Origin: Falsirhodobacter sp. 20TX0035
Lineage (GTDB): Bacteria > Pseudomonadota > Alphaproteobacteria > Rhodobacterales > Rhodobacteraceae
Direction of reading: 5' to 3'
Assembly (NCBI RefSeq): GCF_028307215.1
Contig: NZ_JAQMHV010000014.1
Coordinates: forward strand, 1-64,000
DNA: 64,000 nucleotides
Part shown: positions 9,477-16,082 of the stretch, piece after piece
How positions within the stretch are numbered: position 1 is the stretch's first letter
Layout: each line of letters starts with the position of its first letter
Made by a program: the position numbers and the translations under genes
Notes under the pieces: model-generated
What the model was told of the DNA's origin: nothing
Database searches by the model: none
What the model saw: the letters and a program-made list of their open reading frames with translations, nothing else

Positions 9477-9851
9477 TTGAAAGCGATTGTTGTTTTGGCG
9501 GCGCTGGCTTGGGCACATCCGGCATTAGCGGATGATCGCCAGTCTGAGATCATGGTCGAGTTGCTCAATCAGTATGCCGAACACGCGGGAAGTCTTGATG
9601 CCTGCGGTCAAGGGCCGGGAAAATCTGGCGTGTCTGATCTGTCTGATCGGATCGCTGAATGGCGCTTCCCGGGCCTATGGGCAGCATGGTTTGGAGGAAG
9701 ATCCTCGTTCCGTGACGACCTTCAAGTTTCGTCTGATCTGTCGTTCAGTTTGGGCAGGCTTAACGGCTGCCCTTCCCCAATCTTCATTGGAACGACACGC
9801 ATGCTTGTCGATACTATCGAGCAGACATTGGAAAGCGAGATGGACGGATAG
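9477..9851 (+). CDS. Small secreted protein of unknown function
   Basis: Rightward gene opposite to the late operon. The TTG at 9477 is chosen because GGAGGAG lies six bases upstream and the product then starts with a clean signal peptide (LKAIVVLAALAWAHPALA, cleavage before DD). The ATG further upstream would place the terminator hairpin inside the gene. The mature ~105-residue part has two cysteines. It could be a lysogenic-conversion or superinfection-exclusion factor, but no family was recognised. A hairpin follows the stop. Confidence 0.55.
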   Translation: MKAIVVLAALAWAHPALADDRQSEIMVELLNQYAEHAGSLDACGQGPGKSGVSDLSDRIAEWRFPGLWAAWFGGRSSFRDDLQVSSDLSFSLGRLNGCPSPIFIGTTRMLVDTIEQTLESEMDG

Positions 9852-9871
9852 CGGCCCCGTTACAGGGCCGC
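9851..9871 (+). terminator. Hairpin after the small secreted protein gene
   Basis: A 7-bp perfect stem, GCGGCCC with GGGCCGC and a 7-base loop, starts at the stop codon of the rightward gene. It is followed by only a weak T-rich run (TTGT). Confidence 0.45.
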
Positions 9872-9877
9872 TTGTCG

Positions 9878-10048
9878 TCACACGACCAAACTGTCCCTAT
9901 GCCGTCGAAGGGCATCCAGCATCTGCAACGCCGCCGGGCTGCGGAAGTCTCGGTTCGCCTCCAGCTTGCCGATCATGAAGCTCACATCGGCCGAGTTGGC
10001 CGAAGCCAGGAACCAGCTCCACTTGTCCTGATCCGTGGCGGTGATCAT
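9878..10048 (-). CDS. Small prophage protein (56 aa)
   Basis: Its ATG overlaps the stop of the 10045-10404 gene as ATGA, so the two are translationally coupled. The product is soluble and Trp/Arg-containing, with a helix-rich C-terminus ending RRHRDSLVV. No domain was recognised. GC3-rich codon use and coupling support it as a real gene. Confidence 0.55.
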   Translation of the reverse strand: MITATDQDKWSWFLASANSADVSFMIGKLEANRDFRSPAALQMLDALRRHRDSLVV

Positions 10049-10404
10049 GCCGCCACCTCGACCATGGCCGCCATCTCGGCCCAGAGCTCCGGCATCACGC
10101 TGTCCGACAAGGCGAATGCTCCGAACGACGTGTAGGCGCAGATCTTCGCGGCCAGATCCTGCATGCTCTGGCAGGGCATCGCGATCATCTGGTTCTCGAT
10201 CTCGATAGCCTCGGCCAATGCTGCGTCGGCCGTCTCCTCATCCAGGCCGCGTTCGTTCGAGTAGTCGTGTGCCTGCTTCCATTGCTGGAACATCGCCATG
10301 ATGGGCGTCTCGCCCTGCGCTTGGGCGATGACCGGCACTGCGCCCGCCAGCAGCGCGGCCATGCCCGCGGCGGGGGCGCAGCGGATCAGGGAACGGCGGT
10401 TCAT
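10045..10404 (-). CDS. Exported small prophage protein (119 aa)
   Basis: Begins MNRRSLIRCAPAAG followed by a hydrophobic stretch and AQA, a signal peptide with an RR near its start. The mature part is acidic with two cysteines. It overlaps the antirepressor stop by four bases and so belongs to the same leftward unit. No family was recognised. An envelope role during lysogeny is possible but not shown. Confidence 0.55.
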   Translation of the reverse strand: MNRRSLIRCAPAAGMAALLAGAVPVIAQAQGETPIMAMFQQWKQAHDYSNERGLDEETADAALAEAIEIENQMIAMPCQSMQDLAAKICAYTSFGAFALSDSVMPELWAEMAAMVEVAA

Positions 10405-11123
10405 GCTGCACCCCCGATCAACCGGACTGTCGGGAAGATCAGTTTGGCCAGGAGCGACAGCCCCTTCGGCGTGATGCGGACTTGCTCGCTGATCTTCTCA
10501 CTTCCGTCGGCCCGGATCACGGTCGTGCTCTTGTGTTCCAGAAGGCCCTGATTGCACTTGGTCTGATAGCCGAGCCAGTTGGAGGCGCCGGGGCGCTTGT
10601 AGGTCCAGCCATTGTGCGACAGCCAGTCGAACAGTTCCTTGGGCCGGATGCCGAGATTCTTCGCCGCCTCGGTCACGTTCAGCGATCCCTCAGCCTTCGT
10701 CAGGCGCTCGTGGGCAGCCACGTCCTCCTTCATGCCCTCGATCTGCGCGGCTTGCGCCTTCATCGTCGCGTCGGCCTCGATCAGAGCTGCCGCCATCAGT
10801 TGCGGCCCGGTTAGCGCCGCCGTGCGCGGCCCCTGCCCTTCGAGTTCAAGCCAGCGGTCAATGATCCGTTTGCGCAGCTTCACGTTGTAGCCAGCGACCA
10901 GCGTCAGCGTTAGGTCTTTGGGCAAATTGAAGCAGGGGTTCTGCTTGCCGTTGCTTGCGATGTAGTAGCCCGCAAAACTGCTGGCTACTTCGTCCAGCTG
11001 CTCCAGCATGACACGGATATCCCGAAGGACGTCTGCGTGGTTCTTTTCACAAAGCTCTGCGACCTCGCGAGACGACATCGTAAGAGGACCATTGAAATCT
11101 TCTGTGTTCACAAGCATATTCAT
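10401..11123 (-). CDS. Rha/KilAC-type phage antirepressor
   Basis: The start at 11123 is preceded by GAAAGGG at 8 bases; an open frame continues 30 codons upstream without a better site. The N-terminal ~100 residues match the Rha phage regulatory family (MSSREVAELCEKNHADVLRDI, then LTLTLVAGYN-KLRKRI--RW-ELE). The C-terminal ~110 residues match the KilAC antirepressor DNA-binding domain (LNVTEAAKNLG-RPKELF-WL--NGW-YKR). Such proteins inactivate phage repressors. It lies next to two Arc-like genes, as the P22 antirepressor does. Confidence 0.85.
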   Translation of the reverse strand: MNMLVNTEDFNGPLTMSSREVAELCEKNHADVLRDIRVMLEQLDEVASSFAGYYIASNGKQNPCFNLPKDLTLTLVAGYNVKLRKRIIDRWLELEGQGPRTAALTGPQLMAAALIEADATMKAQAAQIEGMKEDVAAHERLTKAEGSLNVTEAAKNLGIRPKELFDWLSHNGWTYKRPGASNWLGYQTKCNQGLLEHKSTTVIRADGSEKISEQVRITPKGLSLLAKLIFPTVRLIGGAA

Positions 11124-11159
11124 GGCCGAAGCCCTTTCGTAGTTGGTTGGGTTCATCGA

Positions 11160-11190
11160 GGCCGTTGGGGTTGCAGCCCCGGCGGCCTTT
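11160..11190 (+). terminator. GC-rich hairpin between antirepressor and Arc-like gene
   Basis: GGCCG and GGGG pair with CCCC and CGGCC, followed on the plus strand by TTTCTCGTTTC. No rightward gene ends just before it. It also lies in the leader of the leftward antirepressor mRNA and might act there instead. Confidence 0.35.
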
Positions 11191-11196
11191 CTCGTT

Positions 11197-11361
11197 TCAG
11201 GATGCCGCCTCAAGCTGCACTCCCTTGATCCGCATCGCCGTTTCGATGGCCGCGATGATCTCCGCGTTCATCGACCGATGGGACTTTTTCGCCTCGCTCT
11301 TGATCGTGTCGCGCCAACCTTCCGGCAGACGAACCACGAACTTGTTGAGGTCTTTAGACAC
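11197..11361 (-). CDS. Arc/Mnt-like ribbon-helix-helix repressor A
   Basis: The GTG at 11361 is chosen because AAAGGAG lies six bases upstream; the ATG further upstream would include operator DNA. The 54-residue product has the Arc-family strand and helices: KFVVRLPEGWRDTIKSEAKK, then RSMNAEIIAAIE. It is paralogous to the divergent gene at 11465 (KFVLRLPDGMRD, RSMNAEVVATLE). It precedes the antirepressor on the same strand, as arc precedes ant in P22, and probably represses that unit. Confidence 0.8.
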   Translation of the reverse strand: MSKDLNKFVVRLPEGWRDTIKSEAKKSHRSMNAEIIAAIETAMRIKGVQLEAAS

Positions 11362-11374
11362 AGGATTCTCCTTT

Positions 11375-11446
11375 GTGGCACCGTGCCACCTATACATGGC
11401 ACCGAGCCACTAGTGCGTCAAGGGCTGATTTAAGGCACGGTGCCAC
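11375..11446. promoter_or_regulatory. Three-copy palindromic operator between divergent Arc-like genes
   Basis: A 15-bp site occurs three times: 11375-11389 is a perfect palindrome (GTGGCAC-C-GTGCCAC), 11396-11410 differs at two positions, and 11432-11446 matches the complement at 13 of 15 positions. Centre spacings are 21 and 36 bp; the first is close to two helical turns. This is the expected DNA target of the two flanking ribbon-helix-helix proteins and overlaps both presumed promoters. Confidence 0.8.
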
Positions 11447-11464
11447 CAGCACGGAGATTCGTAG

Positions 11465-11866
11465 ATGTCAGTTCCCACCAACCGCGATAGCGACAAGTTC
11501 GTCCTCCGCCTCCCGGATGGGATGCGGGACAGGATCAAGGCTGCTGCTGAGGCTAACAGCCGCAGCATGAATGCAGAGGTCGTGGCGACGCTGGAGGAGA
11601 AGTATCCAGCGCCGGAGCCTGAAGATCTCGGCGAACGTCTCAAAAATCTAACGATAGAAATAGCAGAGATGCCCGACCCTGACGAACGGGCGGAAATGTG
11701 GGATTACCTTCGGGGAACCCTTCTTGAGATGGCTGACAACATACTGACGGCCAAACGGGCATCGGGAAACCTCACCACGGAAGAGGAGCAACGGCATATT
11801 GATCGACGAAAGAAGATCGCTGACTCGGACATATCTCATTTCGATTTAAGTAAGCTCAAACGGTGA
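11465..11866 (+). CDS. Arc/Mnt-like ribbon-helix-helix repressor B with C-terminal extension
   Basis: 133 aa. Residues ~8-50 form the Arc-type DNA-binding domain, paralogous to repressor A. A charged, helical ~80-residue C-terminal extension (ERLKNLTIEIAEMPDPDERAE) probably mediates higher-order assembly, as in Mnt. It is divergent from repressor A across three operator copies, so it likely autoregulates and controls the antirepressor unit. AT-richer codons at its 3' end distinguish it from neighbouring genes. Confidence 0.8.
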   Translation: MSVPTNRDSDKFVLRLPDGMRDRIKAAAEANSRSMNAEVVATLEEKYPAPEPEDLGERLKNLTIEIAEMPDPDERAEMWDYLRGTLLEMADNILTAKRASGNLTTEEEQRHIDRRKKIADSDISHFDLSKLKR

Positions 11867-11938
11867 TGGTGCCGCCGGAGCGCGTTCAGCATCCGCAGGT
11901 TCGTAGAACGTTCGTGTGGGGACGAAAGGTACTCTCGC

Positions 11939-12100
11939 ATGAAGATGAAGAAGAAGTCCGAGCTGCCAAGTAAGGTCTGCCCAGTCTGCGGACGACCGTT
12001 CACTTGGCGCAAGAAATGGGAACGCGACTGGGATCAGGTGGTCTACTGCTCCGAACGGTGCCGCCGGGAGGTGAAGGGCAAGCTGGCTAGCGGCAAATAG
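11939..12100 (+). CDS. DUF2256 zinc-ribbon-like small protein
   Basis: A 53-residue product with the DUF2256 signature [14 protein letters not shown], then YCSERCRR; the four cysteines (CxxC and CxxxC) suggest a metal site. AAAGG lies nine bases upstream. DUF2256 genes are normally chromosomal in bacteria, so its place inside a phage late region marks it as cargo (a moron). Function unknown. Confidence 0.8.
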   Translation: MKMKKKSELPSKVCPVCGRPFTWRKKWERDWDQVVYCSERCRREVKGKLASGK

Positions 12101-12194
12101 GCCTAACAAACCTGTGCCTAAATCCTATGGCTCCCCAAGCCCGCAGCACCTCGTTTCCCATCCTGCGGAAGATAACCCCAAGGTCGCCTTGTTA

Positions 12195-12241
12195 GCCCCG
12201 CCAGCGCGGGCGATACAAAAAGCCCCGCACTGGCGGGGCTT
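12195..12241 (-). terminator. Terminator with alternative pairing partner after the PRC-barrel gene
   Basis: On the minus strand AGCCCCGC pairs with GCGGGGCT (12221-12240) and is followed by five T residues. A 10-base segment just beyond (12195-12204, GCCCCGCCAG on plus) is fully complementary to one arm (12230-12239), so a competing hairpin is possible. Confidence 0.7.
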
Positions 12242-12279
12242 GGTACTCTCAGGTTTCAGGACTTGAGCCTGATCTACCC

Positions 12280-12627
12280 TCAGACGAGCGGAGGAGCGTA
12301 GACCGTAAAGCCCACGTCGTCATCGGTCCTCACGTGCTCCGGCCGGTCCTTGAGTTCGTCCTTCGTCCAACCGATGTGCGCATGGATGTCGCCACCCACA
12401 CCGTCGTGTACGAACTGAAGCGCTTCGAAAGGAACGGCCACGTGCTTGGCGCCGATGCCCAGGAAGCCTCCGACATCGATCACCGCGGAACGGATCGTTT
12501 CGTCTGCCGACAGCAGCAGATCGCCGACAACGCCCACCTTCTCGTGTTCCGGACCATAAACGGAAACGCCCGTCAGGTTTTCGATCGTCAGTTCAGCGCC
12601 CGTCAGGATAACGTGTTCATGTGCCAT
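12280..12627 (-). CDS. PRC-barrel domain protein
   Basis: The start at 12627 has AAGGAG nine bases upstream. The 115-residue product shows the PRC-barrel pattern: LTIENLTGVSVYGP, then KVGVVGDLLLSADETIRSAVIDVGG, then KHVAVPFEAL. PRC-barrel proteins occur in RNA processing, photosynthetic reaction centres and stress responses, often in alphaproteobacterial chromosomes. It has its own terminator. Upstream on its strand GGAAC and GTT lie 18 bases apart (within 12630-12690), which resembles an alphaproteobacterial stress-sigma promoter but is weak evidence. It is likely host-derived cargo in the prophage. Confidence 0.75.
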   Translation of the reverse strand: MAHEHVILTGAELTIENLTGVSVYGPEHEKVGVVGDLLLSADETIRSAVIDVGGFLGIGAKHVAVPFEALQFVHDGVGGDIHAHIGWTKDELKDRPEHVRTDDDVGFTVYAPPLV

Positions 12628-12717
12628 GGGTTGTCTCCTTCTGGCGCACAAACAGCGATGGAAGTCATTGCGTTCCACGTTGCGTCGACATCTTTCAGTC
12701 GGGATCTTCTGGTGGGG

Positions 12718-12982
12718 GGGAACGTTCCCGTAGCCGCGTGCTCTGTAATGGTAGGCGGCGAAGCGATGTGTGCCCTCAACCTCGCCTCTCGCCTAAGCCG
12801 ACTCGTGAACATCTATGGTGGGGGCTAATCTTGGACCGATCCAAGCGAGCCGGTTGCATCCTTCATATGTGTACTCTGATTGTCATCGGCCCCTCGATGG
12901 GACCGCTCTCTCACACCACCAAGCCATCCCGGTGCCGCCGTAGGGCATCCTACCGATCGCGGTTAGCGGAACGTTCCCGTAG
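12718..12982. repeat. Repeated palindrome GGAACGTTCCCGTAG (two copies)
   Basis: Identical 15-bp copies lie at 12719-12733 and 12968-12982. The core GGAACGTTCC is a perfect palindrome; the first copy extends to GGGAACGTTCCC. One copy is ~90 bp upstream of the leftward PRC-barrel gene and one is 52 bp upstream of the rightward gene at 13035, which suggests a shared operator. I see no gene in the ~400 bp between those starts. Confidence 0.55.
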
Positions 12983-13034
12983 ACGGATCATGTGATTCTC
13001 GTCGAGCGTGCATATACATCGGCGGGAGGGATAC

Positions 13035-13520
13035 ATGGGCGAGCTTTTAGACCGGGAGTATCAGCTGCACCTGATGAGGCGCTTTGCCGAGTTTTACCCC
13101 CAGACCCCGATACTTCGCCGGGAATTTCCGGATCGGGACAACAAGTTCAACGTGAACGTCATGTATCTGACGGAGAATGGCCTGCTGAAATCCGAATGGA
13201 TCGAGCCCTTGCATGGGGGCAAGCAGCCAACGACTGTCGAGATCACCGCACGTGGTCTAGACTTCCTTCAAGATGATGGGGGTCTTTCAACAATTCTAAA
13301 CGTAATGACGGTGCGGCTTCATGACGACACAATCCGTCAACTTCTCATCGCCAAGGTCAATGCCTCCGATGCCGAGGCATCTGCCAAAGATCAGATGATC
13401 GCTGCGATCAAGGCGTTACCAGCTGCTTCGCTGACATCATTGGCGCAGAAGGCCATGGATGCTGGTCTGGAGAACCTGCCGGCAGCAATTGGACCACTTC
13501 GAGGATGGCTTGGCCTTTGA
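13035..13520 (+). CDS. Prophage protein, probable winged-helix-like N-terminus (161 aa)
   Basis: The ATG at 13035 follows GGGAGGG at four bases. The N-terminal half reads like a winged helix (MRRFAEFYPQTP, LTENGLLKSEWIEP, TVEITARGLDFLQDDGG). A helical C-terminal half follows (RLHDDTIRQLLIAKV, SLAQKAMDAGL). It looks like a family met in proteobacterial genomes without a functional name. Its last 113 bases overlap the convergent tail gene at 13408-13707. Binding to the GGAACGTTCC repeats upstream is a reasonable guess. Confidence 0.6.
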   Translation: MGELLDREYQLHLMRRFAEFYPQTPILRREFPDRDNKFNVNVMYLTENGLLKSEWIEPLHGGKQPTTVEITARGLDFLQDDGGLSTILNVMTVRLHDDTIRQLLIAKVNASDAEASAKDQMIAAIKALPAASLTSLAQKAMDAGLENLPAAIGPLRGWLGL

Positions 13521-13707
13521 TGAAGGCGATGTAGCTCAAGAGCGCTTGGCCGATCGGTCCATGCGGCCCCGAAAGATCAACCAACAACTGTTGCCCCTCG
13601 TGGAAATAGAACCCAGCTGCATGCTCTGGGGAAACTGCCAACCTGATCTTCGTGCTTTTCCCATCATCCGATAGGTCCGGCCACATCTCGTCGATTATCA
13701 GCATCAT
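13408..13707 (-). CDS. Small tail-region protein after the chaperone (99 aa)
   Basis: The start ATGATG at 13707 overlaps the stop of the chaperone extension (13704-13706), giving translational coupling. No family was recognised. It is the last structural-operon gene before the regulatory insertion, and it overlaps a convergent gene at its 3' end. Confidence 0.55.
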   Translation of the reverse strand: MMLIIDEMWPDLSDDGKSTKIRLAVSPEHAAGFYFHEGQQLLVDLSGPHGPIGQALLSYIAFIKGQAILEVVQLLPAGSPDQHPWPSAPMMSAKQLVTP

Positions 13708-14560
13708 CGCCTCTTTTTCTGCTCCGCCATCAGCGCATCCAGCAGCTTGCCCAGATCCTGGCTCACCTGCGCCGCGCTCTCTTGCACCGGGGCATACGGC
13801 GCCGGCACCCGCTCTCCGTTGCTGTCCTGCACTTGCGCAAGATAGACGCGCGACAGGATCATCAGGGTGTCCGCCTCCCAAGGGGAAGGGCTGTATCCGG
13901 TGAGAGACGCCCAGGCTTGGATCTCCGTCCACGAGACAGGGGATGCTGACATCCCTCCGGACGCCAGCGGTCCGACCTGCAGCAGCCAGATCGCGATGTG
14001 ATCGTCGAACCCCACGTCGGGCAGGTCGACGCCCTTCCCCGCCTTCTCCAGCTTCTGCCAGCGCGTGGGCTGGGGCGCCGGGGTCGATCCGTCCTTCTGC
14101 TTCGGAGGCTTGTCCTCGGGCGTCGACAGCCACGCGTGCTGCCGCGCCCACAGGATCAGGCGGGCTTGCCGTTCCCGAAGAAGTTTCCCCGGTTACCGAT
14201 GAAGCGGTCGATCTGCTCCCGGATGAAGGGACGCTCGCGGTAGAGCATCGCCGCGTTCTCGCGGGTGAACTCCAGCGGCACGCCCTTGTAGACGATGCCT
14301 TGCCAGCCGAGGGTTAGACGGGCCAGCAGGTCGACCGAATGTGCCTCGGCGGCGGCGAGCGACTGGCGCTTTTTGCCGGCCTGCTTCTCGGCCAGATCGG
14401 ACAGTGCAGCCCGGAATTCGCGGCTGTCGTTGCCCAGCAGGCGGATGGTGATCTCCTCGCCCGTGTCGGTCACTAGCGGCTCGCCGGTCACCGGGTGTTC
14501 CAGCTGCATGTCGGCGCCACGATCGGCCGCGGCGGTCAGGTCGAAATCTGCGAGATCCAT
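13704..14560 (-). CDS. Tail assembly chaperone, -1 frameshift fusion (G-T type)
   Basis: A -1 slip at GGGAAAC (14189-14183) joins the first 126 residues of the 14156-14560 frame to a second open frame. That frame is free of stops from just after a TAA at 14195-14193 down to 13704 and adds 159 residues, for about 285 aa in total. The second part reads LLRERQARLILWARQ, then VGFDDHIAIWLLQ. Like lambda gpGT, the long form should link tail tube protein and tape measure during assembly. The second frame lacks a good independent start, which supports the fusion. Confidence 0.75.
14156..14560 (-). CDS. Tail assembly chaperone, short form (gpG-like, 134 aa)
   Basis: Zero-frame product in the expected place between tail tube and tape measure genes. 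An N-terminal beta-rich part (GADMQLEHPVTGEPLV, EEITIRLLGNDSREF) is followed by helical AALSDLAEKQAGKKRQS and LTLGWQGIVYKGVPLEF, a pattern seen in phage tail chaperones. The stop lies 25 bases after the slippery heptamer, so this is the majority product. Confidence 0.8.
   Translation of the reverse strand: MDLADFDLTAAADRGADMQLEHPVTGEPLVTDTGEEITIRLLGNDSREFRAALSDLAEKQAGKKRQSLAAAEAHSVDLLARLTLGWQGIVYKGVPLEFTRENAAMLYRERPFIREQIDRFIGNRGNFFGNGKPA
14183..14189 (-). other. Slippery heptamer for programmed -1 ribosomal frameshift
   Basis: On the minus strand the zero-frame codons read xxG GGA AAC, the canonical X XXY YYZ arrangement and one base from lambda's GGGAAAG. It lies in the ~35-nt window where both chaperone frames are open. 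A possible CGGG/CCCG hairpin follows within 10 bases. Confidence 0.8.
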
Positions 14561-14643
14561 GTGAATGTCCTTTGGTCTGGGGATGATCCGGGTTCATGAG
14601 GTGGGCGGCGCGCCCCGAACCACACGCGCCGCCCGTTCCCCGC

Positions 14644-15093
14644 TCAGGCGGCGGGGATCTTGACGATCGGGGTGCTGTCGACCTCGATCGTGCAGGCGGC
14701 GGTCACGACGTCGTCCACGCCGCCTACAGTCGGGCGGTAGGACATCACGAGACCGGCCAGCCAGTAGGCGGTGCCGTCCTGCAGCGTGACCTGGAAATAG
14801 GCGGGCTGATCGCTCTCCAGCGCCGTTTCCATGTCCTGCTGACCCTCGTCGGAGGGGTCCAGCGCCATGGTGGGCGACAGGGTGCCATTGTTGTAGCTGC
14901 CCTTGCGCTTGCCGGTGCCGCGCTCGGCCAGCGGGTTGTGAGTGACGAGGGCGAACTCCTTGCCGAACTCGCCGACGTTGGTGACTTCCCCGACGACCTT
15001 CGGCGTCAGGGCGGAATAGCCGGCTTCCGTGAAGGTCGCGGGCGCGGTCAGGCTGATCGCGAGGGACGCGCCAGCTGCGGTTTGCCATGCCAT
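14644..15093 (-). CDS. Major tail tube protein
   Basis: Major subunit expected to form the tail tube. The start at 15093 (third codon of the open frame) is chosen because AGGAG then lies eight bases upstream and the N-terminus aligns with the paralogue at 2846-3385. It shows the beta-rich tube-protein pattern with GEVTNVGEFGKEF, KRKGSYNNGTLSPTMALDPSD and VTLQDGTAYWLAGLVMSY. It is followed directly by the chaperone gene, the classical siphovirus order. Confidence 0.85.
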   Translation of the reverse strand: MAWQTAAGASLAISLTAPATFTEAGYSALTPKVVGEVTNVGEFGKEFALVTHNPLAERGTGKRKGSYNNGTLSPTMALDPSDEGQQDMETALESDQPAYFQVTLQDGTAYWLAGLVMSYRPTVGGVDDVVTAACTIEVDSTPIVKIPAA

Positions 15094-15179
15094 CAGCATG
15101 TCTCCTATGGATGTGAAAAGCGCCGCGCGGGCGCGGGGGTATCCGGAAGCCGGATGAGGTGTCGCCCGAAGGCGGAATG

Positions 15180-15431
15180 TCAGTAGGTCAGGGGCCCGTC
15201 GAACTCGACCAGCACGTCGCCGTCCAGATCCGTCACGGCCAGCACCTTGCCGGTGTAGGTCACGCCGTCAGCCAGAGTGAAGGCCAGCTTGCTGCCCTTG
15301 CGGGGAGCCTCGCCCTTGAGGCGCGCGTGCGGCTTCATCTCGTTGCCGACCCGCATCGGGATCAGCTTCACGCCGGTCATGGGCGCAGCATCGGCCTTCA
15401 CTTCGGTCTTGGTGTCGTCCTTCGCAGCCAT
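15180..15431 (-). CDS. Small structural-operon protein (83 aa)
   Basis: The start at 15431 has GGAGAG six bases upstream. The N-terminus is Lys/Asp-rich (MAAKDDTKTEVKADAAP). A beta-barrel-like rest with LAFTLADGVTYTGKVLAVTDLDGDV follows. It sits between the tail terminator and tail tube genes. It could be a small tail or neck accessory, with no family recognised. Confidence 0.6.
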   Translation of the reverse strand: MAAKDDTKTEVKADAAPMTGVKLIPMRVGNEMKPHARLKGEAPRKGSKLAFTLADGVTYTGKVLAVTDLDGDVLVEFDGPLTY

Positions 15432-15444
15432 GGGGGCTCTCCTG

Positions 15445-15861
15445 TCAAAGGGATGTTTCGTAGCGGACCTGCACGGTTTGGTGCCACCAGCCGCCGTCCT
15501 GATAGGCGCCGGTGACGGACGCCTTCTCCCGGACCCGGACGCTCTGCCCGTCGTATTCCAGCAGCAAGTCGGCCGGGAATGCTGTCGCGATCTGAGCGGC
15601 GGCCTCACGCCACACTTCCCGCTCCTGCTTGTCGCTCATCGGGATGGAGAGGCGCAGGAGGAGCGAGCCGCGGAGCCGATGCGGATCTGAAGCGCGCAAG
15701 GATCGCCGTTCCGCGGGGGTCATCACCTCGGACACTGCAAGGAACGTGCCGGTGGGCTCGAAAGCCTCCCCCGGCCAGGCCACGGGAATATCGCCGGCGG
15801 CGACTTCAATCTGCCGCTTCAGCGCGAGCCAGATTTTCGTCGCGGCGGTCGGTTCAGCCAT
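15445..15861 (-). CDS. Tail terminator-like protein (DUF4128-type)
   Basis: 138 aa, ATG at 15861 with GGAGAG about eight bases upstream. The pattern KIWLALKRQIEVA, PVAWPGEAFEP, RGSLLLRLSIPM, then AAQIATAFPADL and VRYETSL matches small phage proteins that cap the tail tube and fix its length (gpU-like position). It lies just before the tail tube gene. The function comes from family resemblance and synteny. Confidence 0.7.
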   Translation of the reverse strand: MAEPTAATKIWLALKRQIEVAAGDIPVAWPGEAFEPTGTFLAVSEVMTPAERRSLRASDPHRLRGSLLLRLSIPMSDKQEREVWREAAAQIATAFPADLLLEYDGQSVRVREKASVTGAYQDGGWWHQTVQVRYETSL

Positions 15862-15875
15862 GCTATGCACTCTCC

Positions 15876-16082
15876 ATGTCGAAACCGCCCATGACGGATC
15901 AGGAAATCTACGAAGCCCTGCATGACGCCCTGAGGCCCTTCTTCGGGCGGTCGGGGGCCACTCCGCATGGGGACACGGTGATCAAGGCGACGATCAAGGC
16001 GCTCAGCGGCATGCAGATCGGCCTGCTGATGATCGAGGCTAAGGGCGAGCAAACGCCCCCGCCACCTGCCCTTGAAGCCTGA
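15876..16082 (+). CDS. Small rightward gene inside the tail operon (68 aa)
   Basis: An open frame with strong GC3 bias fills the ~180-bp gap between two leftward genes. The product reads MSKPPMTDQEIYEALHDAL, then GDTVIKATIKALSGMQIGLL, and would be a small helical protein. No convincing ribosome binding site is visible. It could be an antisense accessory gene or a chance frame. Confidence 0.4.
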   Translation: MSKPPMTDQEIYEALHDALRPFFGRSGATPHGDTVIKATIKALSGMQIGLLMIEAKGEQTPPPPALEA

